64,000 nucleotides of DNA from Xylanibacter ruminicola (GCA_015060625.1 SUYC01000006.1:142189-206188); one strand, 5' to 3'; counted from the first letter of the stretch, positions 16,321-25,045 are shown. The notes: a model not told the origin generated them from the sequence alone. Program-made: numbers and translations.

Positions 16321-17149
16321 AATTCATCCACTTATTAGTAATTAACTCAAATCCTTTGAAGATATGGAACGATGCCCAGTAATTGACGACAGAGAACACT
16401 GCAAAGAATGCTGTAAGCATATAGGTGACGGTTCCTATCTGTTCTTTTACTATCACACCATTTTCGTAGTTGGTAACAAACAATCTGATTTCGTGATTCT
16501 TTGAAAACCAAACCAACAGCGTAACACCAACTACCAGCGCAATACTGCTGATGACGAACGCATACTTGCGAAACAGTGTGCCACCAAGGGTGTAGAAAGA
16601 GTGCAACCAAGTAAGACCGCATACCAAGAATACCAGTCCCATCAGGCGATAGCCCAAGGTGTGGTGCACCCCTATACCATCAAACGTCATCATCTTTACA
16701 AACTCTGAAACGACGAAAGAATTCCATGAATCACCGTAGAACACGGCACGGAATGCCACACGCAGCGTATCGCCAACGATAAACGACAGGTGCATCATCA
16801 CGAATCCTGATACAGAAGCAAAAATGGTTGCTGCCAAGAATTTCTCTAAATTGGTAGCAGGGAGCATCAGGAATGCCTGTCGCTGAGGTTTCTTATCCAA
16901 CTCAACAAACAGATTACAAACACTTACCGCAACACCAATTATCACGTAAATCACAAAGAATCCTGCCAAGACGTCAGTACTATGATTCATCTCCTGGGGC
17001 GTAGTAGCATGCATCATAGCGCGCACCATCAACTCGCCCATAGCAACACCCAGTGTGAGTCCCAAGGTCCACATCAGCATCGAGTGCATGTTTACACTGA
17101 TCATCCAGCGCAAGGCCTTTCCAAATCTTTTAATATCGAAACTGTTCAT
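16304..17149 (-). CDS. Multi-helix membrane protein, probable ABC permease subunit
   Basis: 281 residues with about six hydrophobic helices (for example SMLMWTLGLTLGVAMGELMV, AGFFVIYVIIGVAVSVCNLF and MLTAFFAVFSVVNYWASFHI). It shares a layout and the phrase LMLPATN(L)EKFLAATIF with the next upstream gene, whose matching stretch is LLLPASNFEKYLMRYT, so the two are paralogues. The pair lies between an ABC ATPase and a YtrA-type regulator and most likely forms the membrane part of that transporter. Substrate unknown. Confidence 0.75.
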   Translation of the reverse strand: MNSFDIKRFGKALRWMISVNMHSMLMWTLGLTLGVAMGELMVRAMMHATTPQEMNHSTDVLAGFFVIYVIIGVAVSVCNLFVELDKKPQRQAFLMLPATNLEKFLAATIFASVSGFVMMHLSFIVGDTLRVAFRAVFYGDSWNSFVVSEFVKMMTFDGIGVHHTLGYRLMGLVFLVCGLTWLHSFYTLGGTLFRKYAFVISSIALVVGVTLLVWFSKNHEIRLFVTNYENGVIVKEQIGTVTYMLTAFFAVFSVVNYWASFHIFKGFELITNKWMNYDFYK

Positions 17150-17152
17150 AAC

Positions 17153-17184
17153 TCCAATTTTTCAACTATTAAATTCTTCAATTC
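17153..17184 (-). repeat. 8-bp periodic junction tract between the two permease-like genes
   Basis: On the minus strand TTGAAGAA, TTTAATAG, TTGAAAAA and TTGGAGTT are consecutive related 8-mers between the stop near 17186 and the ATG at 17149. Confidence 0.55.
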
Positions 17185-17185
17185 A

Positions 17186-17986
17186 TCACAGGTTCACAAA
17201 TTTGCCAATGTTCTGAGTTCTGCAGAATATCTTGTACGACAGCCAGTAGTTAACAATACCCCAAATACCGTAAACTGCATCAGAGATATAAAGCAGCGTC
17301 ATAGCATCACCGTGAATCATATCAAACTGATTTTCGTAAGTAATAGGGAACAACCATGATTGTACCATCGACAAGAAGATGAGCACCAATAAGGTGAGAA
17401 TCCACGAGTACTTGTGCGAACGGAAGAAGGTGGCACCAAGGGCGAAACACGACTGAAGCCAAAGAAACATAATAATCAGGGCATTAATAACCGTAACCTT
17501 CTTTGAGCCAATGGCTTCCCAATTAACTGTGAAAGGATTTAAGCTACTGAACAGAGCGCCTGTGACAAACTGCGGATTATTACCTATCAGCCAGTTAATC
17601 ACATACTGCACCAAGTCGGCACCAAAGAAAGCTACAACCGTAAGACCCAATACATATATCCAAGTGGTGTAGCGCATCAGGTATTTCTCGAAATTCGAGG
17701 CTGGCAACAACAACAGAGCCTGCATATCGTGTTTCCCTTTCATGCTGTTAAACATCATCGATGGGCCTAAGGCTACTTGAATAAAAAACATCATCACCAC
17801 AACCACGCAACAAGGTTTATAACCTGTATCAGCACCTCTCAGCCAATAAAAACTTGTGGTAAAGAACAAGAATATCAGCGTAAGCACCACAAACATCTGG
17901 AGCAGCGAGCGCATGTAGTAGCTCTTGTCGTTAGTGAACGACCAACGAGCCACCTTTCCAAACCTATGTATATTAAACTGTATCAT
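17186..17986 (-). CDS. Multi-helix membrane protein, probable ABC permease subunit
   Basis: 266 residues with about six hydrophobic helices (LLQMFVVLTLIFLFFTTSFY, CCVVVVMMFFIQVALGP, YTTWIYVLGLTVVAFFGADL and others). It is paralogous to the gene downstream (shared LLLPASNFEKYL and a closing ...VNYWLSYKIF / VNYWASFHIF). It follows the ATPase gene 18006-18821 by 19 nt and likely forms a two-permease ABC complex with it. No cargo can be named. Confidence 0.75.
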   Translation of the reverse strand: MIQFNIHRFGKVARWSFTNDKSYYMRSLLQMFVVLTLIFLFFTTSFYWLRGADTGYKPCCVVVVMMFFIQVALGPSMMFNSMKGKHDMQALLLLPASNFEKYLMRYTTWIYVLGLTVVAFFGADLVQYVINWLIGNNPQFVTGALFSSLNPFTVNWEAIGSKKVTVINALIIMFLWLQSCFALGATFFRSHKYSWILTLLVLIFLSMVQSWLFPITYENQFDMIHGDAMTLLYISDAVYGIWGIVNYWLSYKIFCRTQNIGKFVNL

Positions 17987-18005
17987 AAGATTTAATGTTT
18001 AATCT

Positions 18006-18821
18006 CTAAATTTTACCCTCGTTGACTGCATTAAACAGCAACTCCAAATTAACCTGAGTTTCAGCACTATCCTCCTTGCGTGGTGCAATCACGGCATTAC
18101 CCTGCAGTGAAGGCTCGGCATAGAGCACATCGTCCATCTCGGCAGGTGTGCGATACTCAAAAGTAAACTTCTCCTGGATATCAGCCACACTGGCATTCAG
18201 CAACAGCTTCTGTGGACTCAAGATAAGGATATGATCCAGCAACGATTCAACATCGTGTACCTGATGGGTAGAGATGATAAGCGTACGATCGCCAGTCATA
18301 TACTGGGTAACCACCTTACGGAACTGGCTCTTCGAAGGGATATCCAGTCCGTTGGTAGGCTCGTCCATCAGCAGCACACGAGTGTTTGTAGCCAAGGCAA
18401 AGGCCATAAACACCTTTTTCTTCTGTCCCATCGAGAGGGCGTTCAACTTCACATCACTTGAGAGTTCAAAATCCTTCAGACAGCCCTCCAGCACGGTGGT
18501 ACTGAACAAGGGATAAAAAGGGCGGTTGATCTTCACATACTCGTCGAGTGTCATCGAAGGCAGGTCGAACTCCTCAGGCACGATAAAGATGTCCTGCAGT
18601 GTCTCCGGACGGCGCAACTTAGTCTCCACACCATCAAAACTCACTGTGCCCTTCTTAGGACGCAACAGTCCGGCTATCAGGTAGAGCAGTGTACTTTTAC
18701 CCGTACCGTTCTTACCCAGCAGACCATAAATATTGTCCTGCTTCAACTGCAAACTGAAATCATCGAATACCAGGTTCTTCTGCCCTGCATACTTAAAACT
18801 GATGTTGTTTACCTCGATCAT
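18006..18821 (-). CDS. ABC transporter ATPase
   Basis: 271 residues. Walker A GKNGTGKST, a degenerate signature ALSMGQKKKVFMAFAL, Walker B LLMDEPTNGLD and H-loop ISTHQ are all present, followed by a C-terminal extension of about 70 residues. The LSMGQ form is typical of YtrB-like and drug/antibiotic-export ATPases paired with YtrA regulators. First gene of the nine-gene operon, directly behind the operator-promoter at 18860-18916. Confidence 0.94.
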   Translation of the reverse strand: MIEVNNISFKYAGQKNLVFDDFSLQLKQDNIYGLLGKNGTGKSTLLYLIAGLLRPKKGTVSFDGVETKLRRPETLQDIFIVPEEFDLPSMTLDEYVKINRPFYPLFSTTVLEGCLKDFELSSDVKLNALSMGQKKKVFMAFALATNTRVLLMDEPTNGLDIPSKSQFRKVVTQYMTGDRTLIISTHQVHDVESLLDHILILSPQKLLLNASVADIQEKFTFEYRTPAEMDDVLYAEPSLQGNAVIAPRKEDSAETQVNLELLFNAVNEGKI

Positions 18822-18859
18822 AATTCTATCTATTTTTAATGTTCAATGCTAAGTGTTAT

Positions 18860-18883
18860 AGTGTACCACTTTAATAGTACACT
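18860..18883 (-). promoter_or_regulatory. Putative YtrA-type operator overlapping the ABC operon start
   Basis: AGTGTA, 12 nt, TACACT; the arms extend to 7 bp (AGTGTAC/GTACACT). The site lies just past the -7 element and covers the expected transcription start. This is the right position for repression by the GntR protein encoded in the operon (15958-16320). From memory, Bacillus YtrA binds AGTGTA-N13-TACACT. Confidence 0.72.
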
Positions 18884-18884
18884 G

Positions 18885-18916
18885 CAAAAGTAGAATAAAA
18901 AAGAATACGCTCCAAG
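18885..18916 (-). promoter_or_regulatory. Promoter of the nine-gene ABC/efflux operon
   Basis: On the minus strand CTTG (18916-18913), a 20-nt spacer and TACTTTTG (18892-18885) match the Bacteroidetes promoter. Confidence 0.75.
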
Positions 18917-18993
18917 CTTTTATGCAAAAAACTTTGAATCGTTAACACTATTTAGTACTTCAACCCTCACGCGTACATAACTAATAAACAGGG

Positions 18994-19110
18994 AGATAGT
19001 ACGGCACTATCTATGAGATATTCGTAACTTATCTGTCCACGAAGTTTCGGCTACTATTAATGGTAGCAATTGCTACATTTAATGGTAGCAAAAATTCCCA
19101 TTAATGGGAA
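18994..19110. repeat. Cluster of short palindromes in the 18.8-19.4 kb gap
   Basis: Several perfect inverted repeats follow one another: AGATAGT-ACGGC-ACTATCT (18994-19012), GTAGCAATTGCTAC (19063-19076) and TTCCCATTAATGGGAA (19095-19110). TTAATGGTAGCAA also occurs twice in direct orientation (19057, 19079). No gene is visible here. Confidence 0.7.
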
Positions 19111-19140
19111 CGAATAACAGCACAACGTTACACTGTAACA

Positions 19141-19294
19141 TACGACAGGAGAGAAAAAAAACTTGGTCGAGATGGAACACAATATAGTTTATAAGATTAT
19201 TTATATATTATAATATATAAATAATTATAATATTATATTATTATATAATAAGTATCAAACTACAATGACCAAACTTTTTTTCGTTCCTGTCGTA
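19141..19294. repeat. Nested inverted repeat with AT-only core
   Basis: Outer arms 19141-19168 and 19267-19294 are inverted copies with 24 of 28 matching positions; the right arm starts GACCAAACTTTTTTTCG. Between them lies about 100 bp of almost pure A/T that includes a perfect 30-bp palindrome at 19196-19225. The whole could form a long cruciform. It sits 75 bp before the DUF3987-like gene. Confidence 0.75.
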
Positions 19295-19310
19295 ATTTTA
19301 ACGTAACACT

Positions 19311-19342
19311 CTTGGTAGATTGAAAAAATTTTTGTACCTTTG
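19311..19342 (+). promoter_or_regulatory. Promoter of the DUF3987-like gene
   Basis: CTTG (19311-19314), a 20-nt spacer and TACCTTTG (19335-19342). It lies downstream of the TTG at 19320, which rules that codon out as a start. Confidence 0.8.
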
Positions 19343-19367
19343 CACTGTAAACTTAAAAGACAGAGTA

Positions 19368-20780
19368 ATGACAAAAGAAACTAACTTAAATGATCGTTCA
19401 ATCATCGAGCAGCAGATGCTGTTCGCAGGTAAAGAAATCGAGAAGCTGATGGATGTATATCCCTGCTTACGCGAGGTGTGCAAGGGACTTAAAACCGAGG
19501 CCTACCCTGCAGCCATGTTTGCATCGTCGGCCTTCCTGGGTACGCTGATGACACGTTGTACCTATCGTTTTTACCATCGCCCTCAGGAGCTACGTCGCCT
19601 CAACTATAGCGTGTTCATCATTGGCGACCCTGGTTCAGGAAAATCGTTTGTAACCAATCTCTACGAACTTTTAGCCGGTCCTATCCGCAAGGTATCGAAG
19701 GAGGGACAGAATGCCGAGAATCGCTATCGTCGCAAATACAAGGAGTGGCTGGACAACGGGCAGAAAGGCGATGGCCCCAAGAAGCCTCAGGTAATCATCC
19801 GCACCCACCCTGCCCGCACATCCAACAAAGTGTTTATCGAAGACATGAAGCATGCCGTTGAGATGGTGAATGGCGAGGAGATGCACCTGCACATGCTGTC
19901 GTTCGACACTGAACTCGACAATGCCATCAATCAGCAGGGCGAGGCATGGAGCAACAAGACCTATCTGGAGTTGAAGGCTTTCCACAACGAGGAGGACGGA
20001 CAGTTCTTTTCAAACCACGACTCAGAGCTTTGCAACTTCAATGTGTTTTGGAACTTTGTTTATACAGGCACACCCCGTGCCCTGAAAAACAAGGTGAATG
20101 CCAACAACGTGGGCAATGGATTCTCAACCCGTTTGGCAGCCATCCCCATGCCCTCAACTCACTTCGAGATGCTGAAGCGCGAGAAGTTGGAAGATGCGAG
20201 CATAGAGCCCGAAGAACACAAAACCATGCGCATGTGGGCTGAGCGATTAGACACCACCTATGGCGAGCTGCCCATTAGCAAACTGGTAGAAAGCACCTAC
20301 GAATGGGCCAAGGAACATATGGAAGAGGCCAAGGAGGACCAGTCGAAAACCGACGAATTGCTACTTAAACGAGTACCCTACTACGGCATCGCCGTAAGCG
20401 TACCTTTCATCATGATGCGCCACTGGAACGAGTGGCAGCAGCACCACACACTCGCTCTTGATGATACCGACCTGTACTTGTGCCGTTTGGTCATGAATAT
20501 CCAGTTCGCATGCCAGCGCCATTTCTTTGGCAAATACTGGGATTACTACTTTATGCAGCAGGCCAATTGCATTAGCTACCCCACCCGCAAGCGCCATACC
20601 AAACTGATGCGTTCGCGTTACAGCATTCTACCTGATGAATTCAGCGTACTCACCATGCAGATTTTCCTGGGCGTGCCCCAGCGCACCGCCGAAAAGATGA
20701 TTGAGCGCTGGCTCAGCGATGGCTACATCAAGCGCATAGAACCCGGCAGGTATCAGAAATTATATCTCGAGCTAACATAA
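19368..20780 (+). CDS. DUF3987-like P-loop protein (helicase/primase-associated family)
   Basis: 470 residues from ATG 19368. A canonical Walker A, IIGDPGSGKS, lies at about residues 87-96. Further landmarks are LSFDTELDNAINQQ (Walker-B-like acidic segment), FWNFVYTGTPRAL and a C-terminal winged-helix-like stretch, TAEKMIERWLSDGYIKRIEP. The order and wording parallel the C-terminal two thirds of the VirE_N-DUF3987 protein at 56929-59181, but the N-terminal primase-like domain is missing. Members are mostly annotated in mobile elements; a DNA-replication or recombination ATPase role is inference. It is monocistronic with its own promoter. Fewer rare features than expected for a very recent transfer. 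Confidence 0.68.
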   Translation: MTKETNLNDRSIIEQQMLFAGKEIEKLMDVYPCLREVCKGLKTEAYPAAMFASSAFLGTLMTRCTYRFYHRPQELRRLNYSVFIIGDPGSGKSFVTNLYELLAGPIRKVSKEGQNAENRYRRKYKEWLDNGQKGDGPKKPQVIIRTHPARTSNKVFIEDMKHAVEMVNGEEMHLHMLSFDTELDNAINQQGEAWSNKTYLELKAFHNEEDGQFFSNHDSELCNFNVFWNFVYTGTPRALKNKVNANNVGNGFSTRLAAIPMPSTHFEMLKREKLEDASIEPEEHKTMRMWAERLDTTYGELPISKLVESTYEWAKEHMEEAKEDQSKTDELLLKRVPYYGIAVSVPFIMMRHWNEWQQHHTLALDDTDLYLCRLVMNIQFACQRHFFGKYWDYYFMQQANCISYPTRKRHTKLMRSRYSILPDEFSVLTMQIFLGVPQRTAEKMIERWLSDGYIKRIEPGRYQKLYLELT

Positions 20781-20871
20781 TTGCTTATTGTAATTAAACT
20801 TTCTACCACTTACAACATCTAAGATTTACAGCATTATCTAACAATTACAACTATATCAAACAAACAGTGAA

Positions 20872-23481
20872 ATGAAAAGACTTTCAACTTTAGCCATCGC
20901 ATTGATGATGGGAGCAAGTGCTTTTGCCCAAGTTAAGTATCCGTATTTGGACACAAAGTTATCAAACAAAGAACGCGTTGAGAACCTGCTGAGTCTGCTC
21001 ACGCCCGAGGAAAAAGTGGGACTGATGATGAACAAATCGATATCTATCGACCGTTTGGGCATCCCCAGCTACAACTGGTGGAGCGAGGCTTGTCATGGTG
21101 TGCGTCAGGATGGCTATACGGTTTATCCACAACCCATCGGCATGGCAGCAGCCTTTAATGCACAGCTGTTCTACGATGTTTTCTCGCAGGTGTCCGACGA
21201 AGCCCGTGCCAACTGGAACCGTACCGACCACAATGATCCTAAGCTGTTTAACGTGCCCATGGGTGTAACCTACTATCCTGGCAACCCAGAGCTTACCTTC
21301 TGGTGCCCTAACGTCAACATCTTCCGTGACCCTCGCTGGGGACGCGGACAGGAAACCTGCGGCGAGGACCCTTATCTGAATGCCGTATTAGGTGTACAGA
21401 CCGTATTGGGTATGCAGGGTAACAACGACAAATACTTTAAAACCCACGCCTGCGCCAAGCACTATGCCGTGCATAGCGGTCCAGAGCCCTTGCGCCACTC
21501 TATGAACGTAGAACCTACCAATCGCGATCTGTGGGAAACCTACCTGCCCGCCTTTAAGGCTCTGGTAAAGAAAGGTAACGTGCGCGAGGTGATGTGCGCC
21601 TACCAGCGTTTCGAGGGTAAACCCTGCTGCACCAGCGACCGTCTGCTCATCGACATCCTGCGCAACAAGTGGGGCTATGATGGCATCGTGCTCACCGACT
21701 GCGATGCTATCAACAACTTTTTTAATCGCGGACAGCACGAGACACATAAGGACGGACTTTCGGCATCTGTTGATGCTGTGCTGAACGGTACCGACCTGGA
21801 GTGTGGAAAGGTATTCATGAGCCTGGTTGAGGGCCTGAAGAAGGGTCTGATTAAGGAGAGCGACCTTGACAATCACCTGCGTAAAACCCTGATGGGCCGC
21901 TTTGAATTGGGTATGTTCGACCCTGCCGACATGCTGCCTTGGGCCAAACTGGGTGCCGATGTGATTAGCAGCGAGAAGAACGATGCAATGGCAGTTCAGG
22001 CTGCACGCGAATCGATGGTACTCCTGGAGAACAAGGGTGCCGTACTACCACTCTCGAAGAGCATCAAGACACTGGCAGTGCTTGGTCCTAATGCCGACGA
22101 TGTGAATCTGCTGAATGGCAACTATGGTGGTACACCTACCGCTGCCCACCAGCACTCGCTGCTCTCGGGCATCAAGGCCGCAGTTCCTGGTGCCAAGATC
22201 ATCTATAACAAAGCCTGCGAACTGAACGACGAATATACCACTATCCACCACCTGCAGGACTTTAACGATGGCAAGGGTGTGAAGGTAGAGTTCTGGAATA
22301 ATCGTGAACTCGAAGGCGACCCCGCCAAGACTGATTACTACAACGAGTTGAACTTCTCGACCTTTGGCGCCTGGGGCTTTGCCCAGGGCGTGAATCGCGA
22401 CACCCTCAGTGTTCGCATCAGTGGACAGTACAAGTCAAACTTTACAGGCGAGATGAAGTACACCCTGACTACTGACAACGGCTACGTGCTGAAGGTGAAC
22501 GGCGAGGTAGTAGAAGAGGCCCAAGGTGGTGGTCGCCGCGGATTCTTCGGATTTGGGCGCAAGCCGCAGTATAAATCATTCCCTGTAGAGGCTGGAAAAA
22601 CCTACGATGTAGTGATTGAGTACAAGCACGGCAACGGACAGTTTGCCATGCTGCGTGGCGACATCTGCGAGCGCAATCTTGTCGATTTTACCAACCTGGC
22701 CAACCAGGTTAAGGATGCCGATGCTATCGTGATTATCGGTGGAATCTCAGCCCAGATGGAAGGCGAAGGCGGCGACAAGCAGGACATCGAACTGCCAAAA
22801 GTTCAGCAGATGTTAGTAAAGGCTATGCACAAGACTGGCAAGCCTGTTATCTTTGTAAACTGCTCAGGTTCGGCCATTGCCTTTGGTAGTGTTGAAGGCG
22901 AGTACGATGCTCTGTTGCAGGCCTGGTATGCAGGTCAGGGTGGCGCTAAGGCTTTAGCCGAGGTACTGTTTGGCGACTACAACCCTGGTGGCAAGCTGCC
23001 TGTAACCTTCTATCGTTCGAACAACGACCTGCCCGATTTCCTCGACTACTCGATGAAGAACCGCACCTATCGTTACTTTACAGGCGTGCCTCAGTATGCC
23101 TTCGGCTACGGACTGAGCTACACCACTTTTGCGCTCGGCGATGCTAAGATTTCAGCTAAGCAGATGAAGAAGGATGGTAAGGTAACACTCACCGTGCCTG
23201 TCACCAATACTGGCAAGCGTGAGGGCAGTGAAACGGTTCAGGTATATGTAAAGCGCCTCGACGATGCCGGTGCACCTATCAAGGCACTGAAAGGTTTCCA
23301 GAAGCTGAATCTGAAAGCAGGTGAGACACAGAAGGCCACCATCACACTGGATGGCGAAGCATTCGAATACTACGACGAGATGATCGACGAGCTCGCAACA
23401 AAAGCTGGTCGTTATCAGATTCTCTACGGCACCTCATCCATGGATAAGGACCTGAAAGCAATCGATTTTGTAGTTAAGTAA
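20872..23481 (+). CDS. GH3 beta-xylosidase/beta-glucosidase with PA14 insertion
   Basis: 869 residues with signal peptide MKRLSTLAIALMMGASAFA. The N-terminal barrel shows YNWWSEACHGV, a phrase common in GH3 xylosidases, WGRGQETCGEDPYL, and the nucleophile Asp276 in IVLTDCDAI. A PA14-like insertion (about 470-600, FTGEMKYTLTTDNGYVLKVN) splits the second domain, which resumes at IVIIGGISAQMEGEGGDK. A fibronectin-III-like domain ends the protein. It should release terminal sugars from xylo- or gluco-oligosaccharides in the periplasm. No other CAZyme adjoins it; I favour xylosidase from the YNWWSEA phrase, but specificity needs an assay. No clear promoter in the 91-nt gap. Confidence 0.9.
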   Translation: MKRLSTLAIALMMGASAFAQVKYPYLDTKLSNKERVENLLSLLTPEEKVGLMMNKSISIDRLGIPSYNWWSEACHGVRQDGYTVYPQPIGMAAAFNAQLFYDVFSQVSDEARANWNRTDHNDPKLFNVPMGVTYYPGNPELTFWCPNVNIFRDPRWGRGQETCGEDPYLNAVLGVQTVLGMQGNNDKYFKTHACAKHYAVHSGPEPLRHSMNVEPTNRDLWETYLPAFKALVKKGNVREVMCAYQRFEGKPCCTSDRLLIDILRNKWGYDGIVLTDCDAINNFFNRGQHETHKDGLSASVDAVLNGTDLECGKVFMSLVEGLKKGLIKESDLDNHLRKTLMGRFELGMFDPADMLPWAKLGADVISSEKNDAMAVQAARESMVLLENKGAVLPLSKSIKTLAVLGPNADDVNLLNGNYGGTPTAAHQHSLLSGIKAAVPGAKIIYNKACELNDEYTTIHHLQDFNDGKGVKVEFWNNRELEGDPAKTDYYNELNFSTFGAWGFAQGVNRDTLSVRISGQYKSNFTGEMKYTLTTDNGYVLKVNGEVVEEAQGGGRRGFFGFGRKPQYKSFPVEAGKTYDVVIEYKHGNGQFAMLRGDICERNLVDFTNLANQVKDADAIVIIGGISAQMEGEGGDKQDIELPKVQQMLVKAMHKTGKPVIFVNCSGSAIAFGSVEGEYDALLQAWYAGQGGAKALAEVLFGDYNPGGKLPVTFYRSNNDLPDFLDYSMKNRTYRYFTGVPQYAFGYGLSYTTFALGDAKISAKQMKKDGKVTLTVPVTNTGKREGSETVQVYVKRLDDAGAPIKALKGFQKLNLKAGETQKATITLDGEAFEYYDEMIDELATKAGRYQILYGTSSMDKDLKAIDFVVK

Positions 23482-24366
23482 TCAGCGGGTGTCAGCACCC
23501 CACATCATCTTTTCGCGCAAGGTATTGAAATAACGATGATCTGAACGCTTAACAACCTTGATATCATAGGGGGCACGACGGAGCACAATCCGAGTGCCCT
23601 CTTTGCATTTCTCCGAGCGGCCGTCGATAGCCACCAGAAAATTATGCGAACGGCTCTCTACATCAAGTTCAATCACCGACGAATCGGCCAGCACGATGGG
23701 GCGCACATTCAACGAATGCGGGGCAACGGCCGTCATCGAGAATACCTTGGTGCCTGGCACAATGATAGGACCACCATTCGAAAGCGAATAAGCCGTTGAA
23801 CCCGTAGGAGTAGAAATCACCAGTCCGTCAGCCTGATACGTATTCAGATACTGTCCGTTCACACTGGCACGTATCGAAATCATCGATGCCGTATCGCGTT
23901 TCAGGATGGCCACATCGTTCAGTGCACAACTGCACTCTCCCAATGGTGAACCATCAGCCTCCACCTGTATCAGCGCACGACTCTCTACCGCATAGTCGTC
24001 GTTATAGAGTGCACGCATACAATGCTCTATATCATCGGGACTGATATCAGCAAGGAAACCCAGTCGGCCCATATTGATACCTAAGATGGGGATGTTCTTC
24101 TTGCCCACCCTACAAGCTGCTTTCAGGAATGTACCATCGCCACCCATCGAAATCACAAAATCGGCATCAAAATCATTGTCCGAGAAAACTTTAGTAGCCT
24201 TCACGTCCAGTCGCTGATTATCCTTCAGGAAGTAATAATACTCCATGTCAACATAGAGCTCTGCGCCATAATTGGCAATCGTCGAGAGCACCTTCTGGAT
24301 ACTAGCCGATTTTCGAGCCTGATAAATATTGCCCAATAGGGCAAACCTGAGTTTACGATGTTCCAT
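23482..24366 (-). CDS. nadK: NAD kinase
   Basis: 294 residues from ATG 24366; a TTG 21 nt upstream lies inside the promoter -7 element and cannot be used. The NAD-kinase signature FVISMGGDGTFLKAA is followed by ILGINMGRLGFLADI, a DGLVISTPTGSTAYSLSNGG motif and IDGR near the end. It phosphorylates NAD to NADP. It is transcribed divergently from the DJ-1/ispD/recG operon and has a very short leader of about 12 nt. Confidence 0.96.
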   Translation of the reverse strand: MEHRKLRFALLGNIYQARKSASIQKVLSTIANYGAELYVDMEYYYFLKDNQRLDVKATKVFSDNDFDADFVISMGGDGTFLKAACRVGKKNIPILGINMGRLGFLADISPDDIEHCMRALYNDDYAVESRALIQVEADGSPLGECSCALNDVAILKRDTASMISIRASVNGQYLNTYQADGLVISTPTGSTAYSLSNGGPIIVPGTKVFSMTAVAPHSLNVRPIVLADSSVIELDVESRSHNFLVAIDGRSEKCKEGTRIVLRRAPYDIKVVKRSDHRYFNTLREKMMWGADTR

Positions 24367-24384
24367 TCTTGTATCTTTTGGGTG

Positions 24385-24392
24385 CAAAGATA
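24385..24392 (-). promoter_or_regulatory. Promoter -7 element of nadK
   Basis: TATCTTTGCAC on the minus strand, 18 nt before the ATG at 24366. Confidence 0.75.
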
Positions 24393-24434
24393 TAAAAAAT
24401 CATGCAATTCGTGTAATTCGTGCCAAAAAATTTG

Positions 24435-24442
24435 TATCTTTG
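24435..24442 (+). promoter_or_regulatory. Promoter -7 element of the DJ-1/ispD/recG operon
   Basis: TATCTTTG, 30 nt before the ATG at 24473, back to back with the nadK promoter. Confidence 0.75.
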
Positions 24443-24472
24443 CCGTCAGAATAACGAATAAACGAAAATATT

Positions 24473-25045
24473 ATGGCAAAAGTTTACGTATTTTTGGCAG
24501 AAGGTTTCGAGGATGTAGAAGCTTTGATTCCTATTGATGTATTGCGCCGCGGAGGCATAAATGTAACCACAGTTAGCATTTGTGAGTTTCCTTTGGTAAC
24601 ATCGGCTCACGGTGTGAATATTGAGGCTGATATACTATTTGAACAAGGTAATTTCGACAATGCCGATCTGCTGATGCTGCCAGGCGGAATGCCAGGCGCC
24701 AGCAACCTGTTCAAGCACTCGGGGTTATGCGATGTTCTGAAAGCCCACTACCAGGCTGGTAAGAAAATATCAGCCATTTGTGCTGCCCCTGGCGTTGTGC
24801 TTGCACCATTAGGATTCCTTAAGGGCAAGCAGGCCACATGCTATCCCGGCTTTGAGAAAGCCTTAGCCGAGAACGGTGCCCACTACACAGCCGATCTGGT
24901 GACAGTAGATGGAAACATCACGACTGCCGAGGGCCCTGCCGCCGCTTTTCCATACGCTTACGAGCTGCTCAGTCAGTTGGTTGACGAACAAACGGCCGAC
25001 CAGATAGCCGAAGGTATGCGCTTTAAACACTTAATGCAGAAATAA
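24473..25045 (+). CDS. DJ-1/PfpI-family protein
   Basis: 190 residues, the usual length. [20 protein letters not shown] at the start contains the family Glu (FEDVE). The nucleophile-elbow Cys103 sits in [17 protein letters not shown], and TCYPGFE and [16 protein letters not shown] follow as in YajL/ThiJ proteins. Family members act as chaperones, deglycases or redox sensors; the exact activity is unsettled. The stop overlaps the ispD start by 1 nt, so both are coupled. Confidence 0.92.
   Translation: MAKVYVFLAEGFEDVEALIPIDVLRRGGINVTTVSICEFPLVTSAHGVNIEADILFEQGNFDNADLLMLPGGMPGASNLFKHSGLCDVLKAHYQAGKKISAICAAPGVVLAPLGFLKGKQATCYPGFEKALAENGAHYTADLVTVDGNITTAEGPAAAFPYAYELLSQLVDEQTADQIAEGMRFKHLMQK

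Noticed and set aside
19320..19367. TTG start for the DUF3987-like gene
   Set aside because: The promoter -7 box lies downstream of this codon, so it would not be transcribed.
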